A stretch of 13,851 bases of DNA from positions 1-13,851 of the forward strand of contig CALGSR010000292.1 of assembly GCA_937902115.1 (NCBI GenBank). Reading direction: 5' to 3'. This DNA is from an uncultured Bacillus sp. (GTDB lineage Bacteria; Bacillota; Bacilli; Bacillales; Cytobacillaceae). Below, in pieces: positions 5,204-12,703 of this stretch. Each line of letters opens with the position of its first letter. The first letter of the stretch is position 1. A program made the translations under genes and the position numbers. The notes under the pieces were generated by a model that worked only from the letters and a program-made list of their open reading frames with translations, was not told where the DNA came from and did no database searches.

Positions 5204-7588
5204 TTGGTCACAACGATTCGAAAGGCGGCAGTATTAGGTTCTGGTGTCATGGGTTCGGGAATTGCCGCCCACTTGGCAAATGTCGGCATCAAGGTGTTGC
5301 TTCTTGATCGGGTTCCATCTCATTTAACTGACAAGGAGAAGGCACAAGGTCTTACACTGGAGGATAAAAAAGTTCGCAATAGATTGAGCGAAAGTGCCTT
5401 GCGAAAAATGTTGCAGCACAAACCCGCACCGCTTACAGTCAAGGATAATCTTTCTTATATTGAAGCAGGAAACTTTGTGGATGACAGGCATAAGCTCCAT
5501 GAAGCGGAGTGGATTATCGAAGCGGTTGTTGAAAATCTTGCGGTGAAAAAACAATTATTTTCCATGGTTGATCAATATCGGAAACCGGGAAGCATTATCA
5601 GCTCAAATACTTCGGGAATATCTATCACATCGATGTCAGAGGGGCGTTCTGAGGATTTTTGCCGGCATTTCCTTGGTACGCATTTTTTTAATCCGCCGCG
5701 TTATTTAAAACTTCTTGAACTCATTCCGGCAGAAAAAACAGCACCTTCCTGTTTAGAATTTATGAAGCAATTTGGCGAAAATGTCCTTGGAAAAGGAGTG
5801 GTGATTGCAAAGGATACCCCGAACTTTATTGCGAATCGCATCGGTACCTATGGGTTATTAGTGACGATTCAGGAAATGGAAAAAGGGGGTTTTAGTCCGG
5901 GCGAAATTGATTCTGTAACAGGACCGCTTGTCGGCCGACCGAAAAGTGCAACCTTTAGAACGCTTGATGTCGTGGGAATGGATACCTTTCTCCATGTAGC
6001 TGACACCGTTTACCAGGCTGCAGTGGGAGAAGAGAAACAAGTATTTACAACGCCTCCTCTCATGGAGGAAATGGTAAAAAGAGGCTGGTTAGGCAGTAAA
6101 AGTGGTCAGGGATTTTATTTAAAACAAGGGAAGGAGATTCTGGAACTCGATCCAAAAACGATGCAGTATCGTCCACGCAGGAAATTAAAGACAGCGGCAA
6201 TGGAACAAAGCAGGCTTGAAAAGGGTTGGAGGAAAAGGCTGAAAACACTGCTTTATAGTGATGACCGCGCCGGAAGACTGTTATGGAATATTATTGCCCC
6301 GGTACTTCTCTACTCTGCGGAAAAGCTGGATGAAATTGCTCATGACATTCCTTCTGTTGATCAGGCGCTGAAATGGGGTTTCGGCTGGGAGCTGGGTCCG
6401 TTTGAAATCTGGGATGCACTTGGTTTAGCTGAAGCCGCGGAGCGGATGAAAGAATCAGGCCAAATGCTGCCAGACTGGATTACAGACATGCTCGCCGATA
6501 GGGTTTCCTCTTTCTATAAAGAAGAGAATGAAGATCTCTATTTTTATCATAAAGGCGAATACCGCCCGGTTAATGAAAATTCTAAAATTATAAGCTTAAA
6601 AAAAATAAAACAGAAGCAAGGAGTTATCAAGAAAAACAGCGGTGCTTCTTTGCTCGATATCGGTGATGATGTTGCTTTGCTTGAATTTCATTCGCCCCAT
6701 AACTCGATAGGTCCCGATATTCTGCAGATGATTGGTACAGCGATAGAGGAAGTGGAGAAAAATTATAAAGGGCTGGTGATCGGGAACGAAGGGAAGAACT
6801 TTTGCGTCGGTGCCAATTTAGGAATGATTCTAATGGAGGCACAGGATGACAATTTATTCGAACTTGATCTGATCGTCAAGCAGTTTCAGCAGGCGATGAT
6901 GAAAATAAAATACAGTGTAAAGCCGATTGTGGCGGCGCCTTTTGGGATGACACTTGGCGGAGGGGCAGAGGTTTGTCTCCCGGCAGCACATATCCAAGCT
7001 TCATTGGAAACGTATATCGGACTCGTTGAAACAGGGGTCGGCCTGATTCCTGGGGGCGGAGGAAATAAAGAGTTGTATATCAAGATGCTGAAAGGGATGC
7101 CAAAAGGGGTTGAATTCGACCTGCAAAAGGTGGCCAACAAAGTATTTGAAACGATTGCCATGGCAAAAGTATCAAGTTCAGCTGCTGAAGCCCTTCAGCA
7201 TCATTTTCTTCATGGTTCAGACGGCATTAGTATTAATTCGAGTTTCTTGCTGCATGATGCAAAGCGGGCGGTGCTGACACTTTATGAAAAAGGTTACAAG
7301 CCTCCGGTGCGGGAGAAAATTCCGGTTACCGGGGAAACCGGCTATGCCACGCTTCTTTTGGCGGCGCACTCCATGCACAGCAGTGGATTTATCTCTGAAC
7401 ATGATTTTAAAATCGCGCAAAAACTGGCTTTTGTTATTTCCGGAGGAAGGGTTCCCTTCGGCACGCTGGTTGATGAGCAATACTTGCTTGAGCTGGAACG
7501 AGAGGCTTTCTTGAGCCTTGTGATGGAACCGAAGTCGATGAAGCGGATGCAGCATATGCTTTTAAAAGGTAAACCGCTTCGTAATTAA
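5204..7588 (+). CDS. fadN: FadN: 3-hydroxyacyl-CoA dehydrogenase / enoyl-CoA hydratase
   Basis: This bifunctional beta-oxidation enzyme hydrates trans-2-enoyl-CoA and oxidises L-3-hydroxyacyl-CoA with NAD. From the TTG at 5204 it has 794 residues, close to B. subtilis FadN. An in-frame ATG at 5114 lacks a ribosome binding site and would add 30 unrelated residues. AGGGGGG lies 6 nt before the TTG. The N-terminal dehydrogenase half starts with the NAD fold G12-S-G14-V-M-G17. It contains T-H160-F-F-N-P with E172, the His-Glu catalytic pair 12 residues apart, and the NFIANRIG motif. The C-terminal half (about 525-720) is a crotonase domain. Its G-G-G-A-E589 and V-E609-T-G-V-G correspond to the two catalytic Glu residues of hydratase, spaced by 20 as expected. 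Domain order is the reverse of E. coli FadB, as known for Bacillus FadN. First gene of the fadN-fadA-fadE operon, probably repressed by FadR (known in B. subtilis). Confidence 0.95.
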   Translation: MVTTIRKAAVLGSGVMGSGIAAHLANVGIKVLLLDRVPSHLTDKEKAQGLTLEDKKVRNRLSESALRKMLQHKPAPLTVKDNLSYIEAGNFVDDRHKLHEAEWIIEAVVENLAVKKQLFSMVDQYRKPGSIISSNTSGISITSMSEGRSEDFCRHFLGTHFFNPPRYLKLLELIPAEKTAPSCLEFMKQFGENVLGKGVVIAKDTPNFIANRIGTYGLLVTIQEMEKGGFSPGEIDSVTGPLVGRPKSATFRTLDVVGMDTFLHVADTVYQAAVGEEKQVFTTPPLMEEMVKRGWLGSKSGQGFYLKQGKEILELDPKTMQYRPRRKLKTAAMEQSRLEKGWRKRLKTLLYSDDRAGRLLWNIIAPVLLYSAEKLDEIAHDIPSVDQALKWGFGWELGPFEIWDALGLAEAAERMKESGQMLPDWITDMLADRVSSFYKEENEDLYFYHKGEYRPVNENSKIISLKKIKQKQGVIKKNSGASLLDIGDDVALLEFHSPHNSIGPDILQMIGTAIEEVEKNYKGLVIGNEGKNFCVGANLGMILMEAQDDNLFELDLIVKQFQQAMMKIKYSVKPIVAAPFGMTLGGGAEVCLPAAHIQASLETYIGLVETGVGLIPGGGGNKELYIKMLKGMPKGVEFDLQKVANKVFETIAMAKVSSSAAEALQHHFLHGSDGISINSSFLLHDAKRAVLTLYEKGYKPPVREKIPVTGETGYATLLLAAHSMHSSGFISEHDFKIAQKLAFVISGGRVPFGTLVDEQYLLELEREAFLSLVMEPKSMKRMQHMLLKGKPLRN

Positions 7589-7654
7589 TCGGGCAGCCCA
7601 TTACAAAGGACTTTAACTTGTCAGAGCTATTTTTTAAGGAAAGGAGCTGGGGAA

Positions 7655-8830
7655 ATGGGAGAGGCTGTCATTGTTGCAGGTGCCAGAACACCTATTGGAA
7701 AAGCAAAAAAGGGGAAACTTGCCAATGTCCGACCGGATGATTTAGGAGCACTTGTCGTCAAAGAAACATTAAAGCGGGCAGAAGGATACGATGGTCCGAT
7801 TGATGATCTTATTATCGGCTGTGCCATGCCTGAGGCAGAACAGGGGCTGAATATGGCGCGCAATATTGGTGCCCTTGCCGGTCTGCCCTATACGGTGCCG
7901 GCGATTACGATTAACCGCTATTGTTCTTCCGGGCTGCAGTCAGTTGCCTATGCGGCAGAGAGAATTCAGCTCGGCTATGCCGATACAATTATTGCCGGCG
8001 GCGTCGAATCGATGAGCTTAGTTCCGATGTTTGGCCATGTCGCTCGTCCGAATATCAAGCTTGCCGAAAATGCGCCGCAATATTATATGGGGATGGGGCA
8101 TACAGCAGAGGAAGTCGCAAGAAAGTTTACTATTTCACGGGAGGAGCAGGATGCTTTTGCGGTCGAAAGCCATCGTAAAGCGGCGCAAGCCATTCGGGAA
8201 GGGAAATTTACTGCTGAAATTGTATCTGTGGAGGTAACGGAAGTAACAGTAAATGAGGAATATAAGCCTGTCGAGAAAAAAATCACCTTTAGTCAGGATG
8301 AGGGAGTGCGACCGGATACAAATCTAGCTGCACTGGCAAAGCTTCGTCCATCTTTCGCATTGAACGGGACGGTAACAGCAGGAAATGCATCACAGATGAG
8401 CGACGGGGCAGCGGCAGTTCTCGTCATGGATCGGCAAAAGGCCGAATCGCTCGGACTAAGGCCATTGGCGAAATTCAGGTCCTTTGCAGTCGGCGGGGTT
8501 CCGCCGGAAATTATGGGAATCGGCCCAGTTGCGGCTATCCCGAAGGCGTTGAAATTAGCGGGATTACAGCTGTCTGATATTGGACTGTTTGAACTAAATG
8601 AAGCCTTTGCCTCCCAATCCCTTCAGGTCATACGTGAACTGGGACTCGATGAGGAGAAAGTAAATGTCAATGGGGGCGCAATCGCTTTAGGCCATCCATT
8701 AGGATGCACCGGAACAAAGCTGACATTAACACTGCTTCATGAAATGAGGCGGCGTCAAGTACAATTCGGGATCGTAACGATGTGTATCGGAGGCGGAATG
8801 GGGGCCGCCGGTATCTTCGAATTATTGTAA
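7655..8830 (+). CDS. fadA: FadA: acetyl-CoA acyltransferase (3-ketoacyl-CoA thiolase)
   Basis: This cytosolic thiolase of 391 residues performs the last step of beta-oxidation, releasing acetyl-CoA and a shortened acyl-CoA. The whole thiolase fold is present. The nucleophile is C90 in N-R-Y-C-S-S-G, the base pair is H347 in A-L-G-H-P-L-G and C377 in M-C-I-G-G-G-M-G, and the N-terminal signature is A-R-T-P-I-G-K. Spacing of these residues agrees within one or two positions with well-studied thiolases, so activity is expected. AAAGGAG lies 11 nt before the ATG. The gap after fadN is 66 nt with no terminator, and fadE follows after 30 nt, so it is the middle gene of one operon. Confidence 0.95.
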   Translation: MGEAVIVAGARTPIGKAKKGKLANVRPDDLGALVVKETLKRAEGYDGPIDDLIIGCAMPEAEQGLNMARNIGALAGLPYTVPAITINRYCSSGLQSVAYAAERIQLGYADTIIAGGVESMSLVPMFGHVARPNIKLAENAPQYYMGMGHTAEEVARKFTISREEQDAFAVESHRKAAQAIREGKFTAEIVSVEVTEVTVNEEYKPVEKKITFSQDEGVRPDTNLAALAKLRPSFALNGTVTAGNASQMSDGAAAVLVMDRQKAESLGLRPLAKFRSFAVGGVPPEIMGIGPVAAIPKALKLAGLQLSDIGLFELNEAFASQSLQVIRELGLDEEKVNVNGGAIALGHPLGCTGTKLTLTLLHEMRRRQVQFGIVTMCIGGGMGAAGIFELL

Positions 8831-8860
8831 ACGGTTTGTTTCAGGGAAGGGGAGAAGAAA

Positions 8861-10645
8861 TTGTCCAATCAAATCAATCAGACATTAGCCGGGGGAAGCT
8901 TTCTAGTCGAAAAGGTTCCGTGTGAACGAGTGTATACGCCGGAGGATTTTAACGATGAACAAAAATTAATCGCGAAAACAATTGATGACTTTGTTGAAAA
9001 TGAAGTCATGCCGCAAATCGAGCACCTGGAAAATCAGGACTTTACCCGTTCCGTGAAGCTGATGAAAAAAGCGGGAGAGTTAGGACTGCTCGCTGCCGAT
9101 ATTCCCGAAGAATACGGGGGACTTGGTCTAGATAAGATTAGTTCGGCCTTAATAACGGAAAAGCTGGCCCGCGCCGGTGGTTTTTCTATTACCCATGGTG
9201 CTCATGTAGGAATTGGGTCGCTGCCGATTATTCTCTTTGGCAATGAAGCGCAAAGGCAAAAGTATTTACCCTTTTTAGCAACAGGGGAAAAAATCTCCGC
9301 CTATGCCTTAACAGAACCGGATTCGGGTTCAGATGCCCTTGGAGCAAGAACAACAGCAAAACTAAATCGTACCGGGACCCATTATGTACTAAACGGAGAA
9401 AAACAATGGATTACCAATTCAGGATTTGCTGATGTTTTTATTGTCTATGCCAAAATCGATGGCGAGCATTTCTCCGCCTTTATTATTGAACGGGATTTTT
9501 CGGGAGTCTCGACAGGAAGTGAAGAAAAAAAGATGGGCTTAAAAAGCTCCTCAACCCGGACATTGATTTTGCAGGATGCCCTCGTTCCAAAGGAAAATCT
9601 TCTAGGTGAGGCGGGGAGAGGTCATGTGATTGCTTTTAACATCTTAAATATCGGCCGCTACAAACTGGGGGTCGGTGCAGTTGGCGCAGCTAAACGGGCA
9701 TTTGATATTACTGTCCAATATACGAACCAGCGGCAGCAGTTTAAACAGCCGATTTCTCAGTTCAATTTGACAAAGGAAAAGCTGGCAACGATGGCGGCTA
9801 ATATTTATGCCGGGGAAAGCTCTGTTTACCGTACAGTAGGGCTTTTTGAGGAAAGAATGGGTCCATCATCTCCAAGCGAAGGATGGGATGGAAAGAAAGC
9901 AGCAGAATCGATTGCCGAATATGCGATTGAATGTTCCTTAAATAAAGTTTTTGCCAGCGAAATGCTTGATTATATCGCTGATGAGGGAGTTCAGCTGCAT
10001 GGCGGGTACGGCTATATGGCTGAGTATGAAATCGAAAGAATTTATCGCGACTCCCGTATTAACCGGATTTTTGAAGGGACAAATGAAATCAACCGGCTGT
10101 TGGTCCCGGCGACCTTCATGCGGAAGGCAATAAAAGGGGAACTGCCTCTATTTGAAAAAGCCACTGAACTGCAAAGTGAACTGGTGTCGTTTATCCCTGA
10201 AGAACCAGGGGAGGAGCCGCTTGCGAAGGAAATACAATTGGTTGCGAATGGGAAGAAAATGGCCCTCCTTATTCTAGGTTTGGCTGTAAAAAAGTACGGC
10301 AAAGGATTGGAGAAGGAGCAGGAAATCCTCGTCAATATCGCGGATATGATTTCCAATGTGTATGCGATGGAATCGGCTGTTTTGAGGACTGAAAAGGCAG
10401 TCAAACAATCAGGTGTGGAAGTGTCGAGACAAAAGCTGCTTTATACGGAGATTTTTTGTCAGGAGGCCTTCTGGCAGATGGAACAAGATGCAAAAGAAAC
10501 ACTGCTTGCGGTGGAAGAAGGAGATAACTTGCGAATGATGCTGTCCACACTAAGAAAATTTACTCGCTTCACAGCGGGGAACATCATTGCAAAAAAACGT
10601 GAAGCAGCCCAAAAGCTTATCGAAGCAGAGCGATTTATCTTATAG
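8861..10645 (+). CDS. fadE: FadE: acyl-CoA dehydrogenase with long C-terminal extension
   Basis: FAD-dependent enzyme for the first oxidation of acyl-CoA to trans-2-enoyl-CoA. The product has 594 residues from a TTG start preceded by AAGGGGAG at 6 nt. The standard acyl-CoA dehydrogenase core occupies about residues 25-420. It has the flavin and substrate signature A-L-T-E-P-D-S-G-S-D (about 147-157), then a Q-R-Q-Q-F-K-Q-P-I helix, and R-I-F-E-G-T-N-E-I-N-R containing the predicted catalytic base E405. About 180 further residues form an all-helical C-terminal extension, as in VLCAD-type enzymes and in B. subtilis FadE. Long-chain specificity and possible membrane association are inferred from that similarity. 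It is the last gene of the operon, followed 18 nt later by a terminator. The electron-transfer flavoprotein it needs is not encoded in the window. Confidence 0.95.
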   Translation: MSNQINQTLAGGSFLVEKVPCERVYTPEDFNDEQKLIAKTIDDFVENEVMPQIEHLENQDFTRSVKLMKKAGELGLLAADIPEEYGGLGLDKISSALITEKLARAGGFSITHGAHVGIGSLPIILFGNEAQRQKYLPFLATGEKISAYALTEPDSGSDALGARTTAKLNRTGTHYVLNGEKQWITNSGFADVFIVYAKIDGEHFSAFIIERDFSGVSTGSEEKKMGLKSSSTRTLILQDALVPKENLLGEAGRGHVIAFNILNIGRYKLGVGAVGAAKRAFDITVQYTNQRQQFKQPISQFNLTKEKLATMAANIYAGESSVYRTVGLFEERMGPSSPSEGWDGKKAAESIAEYAIECSLNKVFASEMLDYIADEGVQLHGGYGYMAEYEIERIYRDSRINRIFEGTNEINRLLVPATFMRKAIKGELPLFEKATELQSELVSFIPEEPGEEPLAKEIQLVANGKKMALLILGLAVKKYGKGLEKEQEILVNIADMISNVYAMESAVLRTEKAVKQSGVEVSRQKLLYTEIFCQEAFWQMEQDAKETLLAVEEGDNLRMMLSTLRKFTRFTAGNIIAKKREAAQKLIEAERFIL

Positions 10646-10663
10646 AATTTTTCAAGTAAAATG

Positions 10664-10690
10664 AAGCTCTCTTAACAGAGGGCTTTTTTT
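10664..10690 (+). terminator. Intrinsic terminator of the fadNAE operon
   Basis: AAGCTCTC (10664-10671) pairs with GAGGGCTT (10678-10685), with one G-T wobble and a 6-nt loop. A run of T residues follows to 10690. The hairpin begins 18 nt after the fadE stop. Confidence 0.9.
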
Positions 10691-10719
10691 ACAGGCTATG
10701 AAAGTATAACGTTTTCTGA

Positions 10720-10950
10720 ACTCTGACTAGTGTCTAGCTACAGCGCCTAGCGACTAGTGTACTTTACACTTCCTCCGCAATGATTGCGTCAACACGAACG
10801 CGGACACTGTGCTCTTCGTGTTTCCTTTATCTCAGTCCGGAGTGGGCAGAGGAACTTCGACTAAAAACCGCCACGTCCTGTGGCGAACGTCGAAGTCAGC
10901 ACATCCTGTGCAAGTCATACTCTGCTGAGCAAGGCGCTTTCGCTTTTCTT
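10720..10950. repeat. Hairpin-rich dispersed intergenic element of Bacillaceae type
   Basis: The stretch between the fad terminator and yusI has no credible gene but strong self-complementarity. ACTAGT recurs at 10726-10731 and 10753-10758. CGCAATGATTGCG (10776-10788) is a compact hairpin. AACACGAA (10791-10798) pairs with TTCGTGTT (10815-10822). ACTTCGAC (10854-10861) pairs with GTCGAAGT (10889-10896) and encloses an inner stem, CGCCAC (10869-10874) with GTGGCG (10880-10885). GCACA (10899-10903) pairs with TGTGC (10907-10911). The opening GTGTCTAGCTACAGCGCCTA and closing CAAGGCGCTTTCGCTTTTCT resemble sequences I recall scattered between genes in many Bacillaceae. Boundaries are approximate and function is unknown. 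It may be a mobile non-coding repeat or a structured RNA. Confidence 0.65.
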
Positions 10951-10977
10951 AGTAATTATTTCGAATATTGTTCATAA

Positions 10978-10988
10978 TATGGTAAGAT
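10978..10988 (+). promoter_or_regulatory. Possible extended -10 promoter for yusI-gcvH-yusF
   Basis: TATGG-TAAGAT (10978-10988) fits an extended -10 element (TRTG-N-box) about 48 nt before the yusI ATG. The matching -35 position, TTCGAA (10960-10965), is poor. Some promoter is needed here, because the fad terminator lies upstream. Confidence 0.35.
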
Positions 10989-11035
10989 AATGATGTGTTT
11001 CATAATTAGAAATGGAAATACTTGAGGTGATGAGT

Positions 11036-11395
11036 ATGGCGCTTACTTTTTATTGGTATCCTAAATGCGGGACATGCCGCAAGGCGAAAAAATGGCTCGA
11101 AGAACACCAGATTTCTTACGAAGAAATACATATCGTCGACAATCCTCCAACTCGATCTGAACTGGAAAACCTGTATCAGAAAAGCGGGCTTGAGCTAAAG
11201 AAGTTTTTTAATACAAGCGGCCAGCGGTATAGGGATCTTGGATTAAAGGATCGGATAAAAGAGGCTTCCGAGGATGAACTTCTTGATCTATTGGCTTCTG
11301 ATGGAATGTTGATCAAGCGGCCCATTGTAACGGATCATGAAAAGGTAACAGTTGGTTTTAAGGAAGAGGAATTTGCTCAAACCTGGAACAAATAA
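11036..11395 (+). CDS. yusI: YusI: ArsC/Spx-family protein
   Basis: This 119-residue thioredoxin-fold protein is from the arsenate reductase ArsC / Spx superfamily. The N-terminal strand L-T-F-Y-W-Y-P-K leads into a C11-G-T-C14 redox motif and the helix R-K-A-K-K-W-L. Later come the family's I-V-D-N-P-P-T-R-S-E-L helix start and I-K-R-P-I-V-T (about 90-96), with the cis-proline turn. Spx itself also has CxxC, but this protein lacks obvious Spx-specific features. It is better grouped with the YusI/YffB-like uncharacterised branch; arsenate reduction is not established. GAGGTG lies 6 nt before the ATG at 11036; in-frame starts further upstream (11012, 11030) are worse placed. It is 40 nt upstream of gcvH and probably cotranscribed with it, as in B. 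subtilis. Confidence 0.85.
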   Translation: MALTFYWYPKCGTCRKAKKWLEEHQISYEEIHIVDNPPTRSELENLYQKSGLELKKFFNTSGQRYRDLGLKDRIKEASEDELLDLLASDGMLIKRPIVTDHEKVTVGFKEEEFAQTWNK

Positions 11396-11435
11396 GACAC
11401 TAACAAAAAACAACTATTTTTTTGGAGGGACCAAC

Positions 11436-11819
11436 ATGAATATTCCAAAGGAACTACGTTATTCTGACGATCACGAATGGATCAAAACAGATGGAGATAA
11501 GGTCAAGATAGGGATTACCGATTTTGCCCAGCATGAACTTGGAGATATTGTGTTTGTTGAATTACCGGAGATTGGAGCAGAAATAAAAGCGGGTGAGCCA
11601 TTCGGCAGCGTTGAATCGGTTAAAACGGTATCTGAATTGTATGCTCCAGTAAGTGGAAAAGTTGTCGAAGTGAATGAGGATTTAAATGACAGTCCAGAGT
11701 TTGTAAACGAGTCTCCATACGAGAAGGCTTGGATCATTGTGATCGAACCTTCAGACATGACGGAAGCAGACAAATTATTGACTGCAGATCAGTATGAGGC
11801 AATGACGAAGGACAACTAA
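11436..11819 (+). CDS. gcvH: GcvH: glycine cleavage system H protein / lipoyl carrier
   Basis: The 127-residue protein has the exact family size. It starts MNIPKELRYSDDHEWIK, and the lipoyl-bearing lysine is K63 in the G-S-V-E-S-V-K-T-V-S-E turn. The P-V-S-G-K-V-V-E-V-N strand and the S-P-Y-x-x-A-W motif complete the lipoyl fold. The lipoyl arm carries the aminomethyl intermediate between the P, T and L proteins. In B. subtilis GcvH is also the octanoyl acceptor from which lipoyl groups are relayed to the 2-oxoacid dehydrogenases, which may explain why the gene is separate from the gcvT-gcvP genes. GGAGGG lies 6 nt before the ATG. A longer in-frame frame from 11352 only overlaps yusI in another phase and is not credible. 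Confidence 0.97.
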   Translation: MNIPKELRYSDDHEWIKTDGDKVKIGITDFAQHELGDIVFVELPEIGAEIKAGEPFGSVESVKTVSELYAPVSGKVVEVNEDLNDSPEFVNESPYEKAWIIVIEPSDMTEADKLLTADQYEAMTKDN

Positions 11820-11829
11820 TACATGTGGG

Positions 11830-11853
11830 AGCGTCCTTTGGGGGCGCTTTCGT
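11830..11853 (+). terminator. Weak terminator-like hairpin between gcvH and yusF
   Basis: AGCGTCC (11830-11836) pairs with GGGCGCT (11842-11848), including one G-T wobble, with a 5-nt loop. The tail TTCGTCG is only partly T-rich. It may attenuate transcription or protect the gcvH mRNA 3' end rather than stop transcription fully. Confidence 0.4.
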
Positions 11854-11873
11854 CGTTAAGGGAGCTGGGGGAA

Positions 11874-12224
11874 ATGAGCGAATTCGTACATGACAAAGTT
11901 ATCATTGTTGAGGGATTATCTGATAAGCGTAAAATACAAAAAGTCGTAAGAGAACCAGTTGATATAATTTGTACAAACGGTACGATTAGTCAATCCCTAA
12001 TGGATGAGTTGATCGAACATTTATCAGATCAGGAAATATATATATTAGTTGATGCTGATGAGGCCGGGGAGAAGCTCCGTAAACGGTTAAAAAGAGAATT
12101 TCCTGAAGCAGAGCACCTTTATATTGATCGAATGTACCGCGAAGTTGCCGCCGCACCTGTACAGCATCTTGCTGAAGTATTAGTAAGAGCCAACCTTCTT
12201 GTAGAAACACGTTTATTTAAATAA
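11874..12224 (+). CDS. yusF: YusF: small Toprim-domain protein
   Basis: This 116-residue protein is essentially one Toprim fold. The first strand K-V-I-I-V-E13-G carries the conserved Glu. The later strand I-Y-I-L-V-D60-A-D62-E-A-G carries the metal-binding DxD. A C-terminal helix ends in P-V-Q-H-L-A-E-V-L. It resembles the N-terminal Toprim half of ribonuclease M5 but lacks its C-terminal domain, so a nucleic-acid-related Mg-dependent activity is possible though unproven. The ATG at 11874 follows GGGAG and a G-rich stretch. The longer frame from 11823 would translate the intergenic hairpin and is rejected. It is the last gene before a strong terminator and is probably cotranscribed with yusI and gcvH. 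Confidence 0.85.
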   Translation: MSEFVHDKVIIVEGLSDKRKIQKVVREPVDIICTNGTISQSLMDELIEHLSDQEIYILVDADEAGEKLRKRLKREFPEAEHLYIDRMYREVAAAPVQHLAEVLVRANLLVETRLFK

Positions 12225-12235
12225 AAATAATTAGT

Positions 12236-12265
12236 AAAAAGAGCAGAAATAACTGCTCTTTTTTT
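12236..12265 (+). terminator. Intrinsic terminator after yusF
   Basis: AAAAAGAGCAG (12236-12246) and CTGCTCTTTTT (12253-12263) form a perfect 11-bp stem around a 6-nt loop and run into seven T residues (12259-12265). The A-rich left arm would also allow termination of leftward transcripts. Confidence 0.92.
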
Positions 12266-12376
12266 GCTGTTGTTTTCTGTTGAAATTACTGGAATGAAAT
12301 CAGCCGTAATAGGCAGGAAAGAGAACAAAGTATACGGAATATATACTCACATTATGGTTGATTCGGAGGCGATTCT

Positions 12377-12703
12377 GTGAGAGAACAGTTAACATTATGG
12401 GCATTAGAAATTAACCGAAAAAAGGTATTCCGTTTTATCCTGAAGGGGCGCTTGTTATCCTTTTCCTTATTAACCGAGAACGAACAAATCTTGATCAAAA
12501 TTGAAAAAGATTCAATACAGCTCCTTGAGTATAGTGGGGATGAATCCTTGAAAAAGCTGGCTGGAACAAAAGAAACATTTTGCTCTCTCCTTGCCGGTGA
12601 GCGGAAATTGAGGAAAGCACTCCATGCAAAAGACGTTGAAACAACGCTTTCATACCGCGAACAACTGCTCTTAGAATCCCTTTTTTATTTAGCACGGCCA
12701 TAA
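12377..12703 (+). CDS. Small SCP-2-like (sterol-carrier-type) domain protein, YusD-like
   Basis: A GTG-started frame of 108 codons with GGAGG 7 nt upstream. The product alternates hydrophobic strands: F-R-F-I-L-K-G, L-S-F-S-L-L, I-L-I-K-I-E and S-I-Q-L-L-E-Y. A-G-T-K-E-T-F-C-S-L-L-A-G-E-R-K-L-R-K-A-L follows and then a terminal helix. This strand order, with a G-x-x-E-x-x-x-x-L-L-x-G segment near the C-terminus, fits an SCP-2 lipid-carrier domain. A small protein of that type, YusD, is encoded in the corresponding place in B. subtilis as I recall. No signal peptide or membrane segment is seen, so it is cytosolic. A hydrophobic ligand is plausible but unknown. It stands between the yusF terminator and metY. 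TATACT (12342-12347) could be its -10 box, but no -35 is visible. Confidence 0.65.
   Translation: MREQLTLWALEINRKKVFRFILKGRLLSFSLLTENEQILIKIEKDSIQLLEYSGDESLKKLAGTKETFCSLLAGERKLRKALHAKDVETTLSYREQLLLESLFYLARP

Noticed and set aside
10780..10977. A 65-codon open frame in the gap before yusI.
   Set aside because: It has no ribosome binding site, its sequence follows the hairpins of the repeat element, and the product resembles no known family.
11396..11435. Glycine riboswitch before gcvH.
   Set aside because: The 40-nt gap is far too short and holds only a ribosome binding site; gcvH appears to be cotranscribed with yusI.
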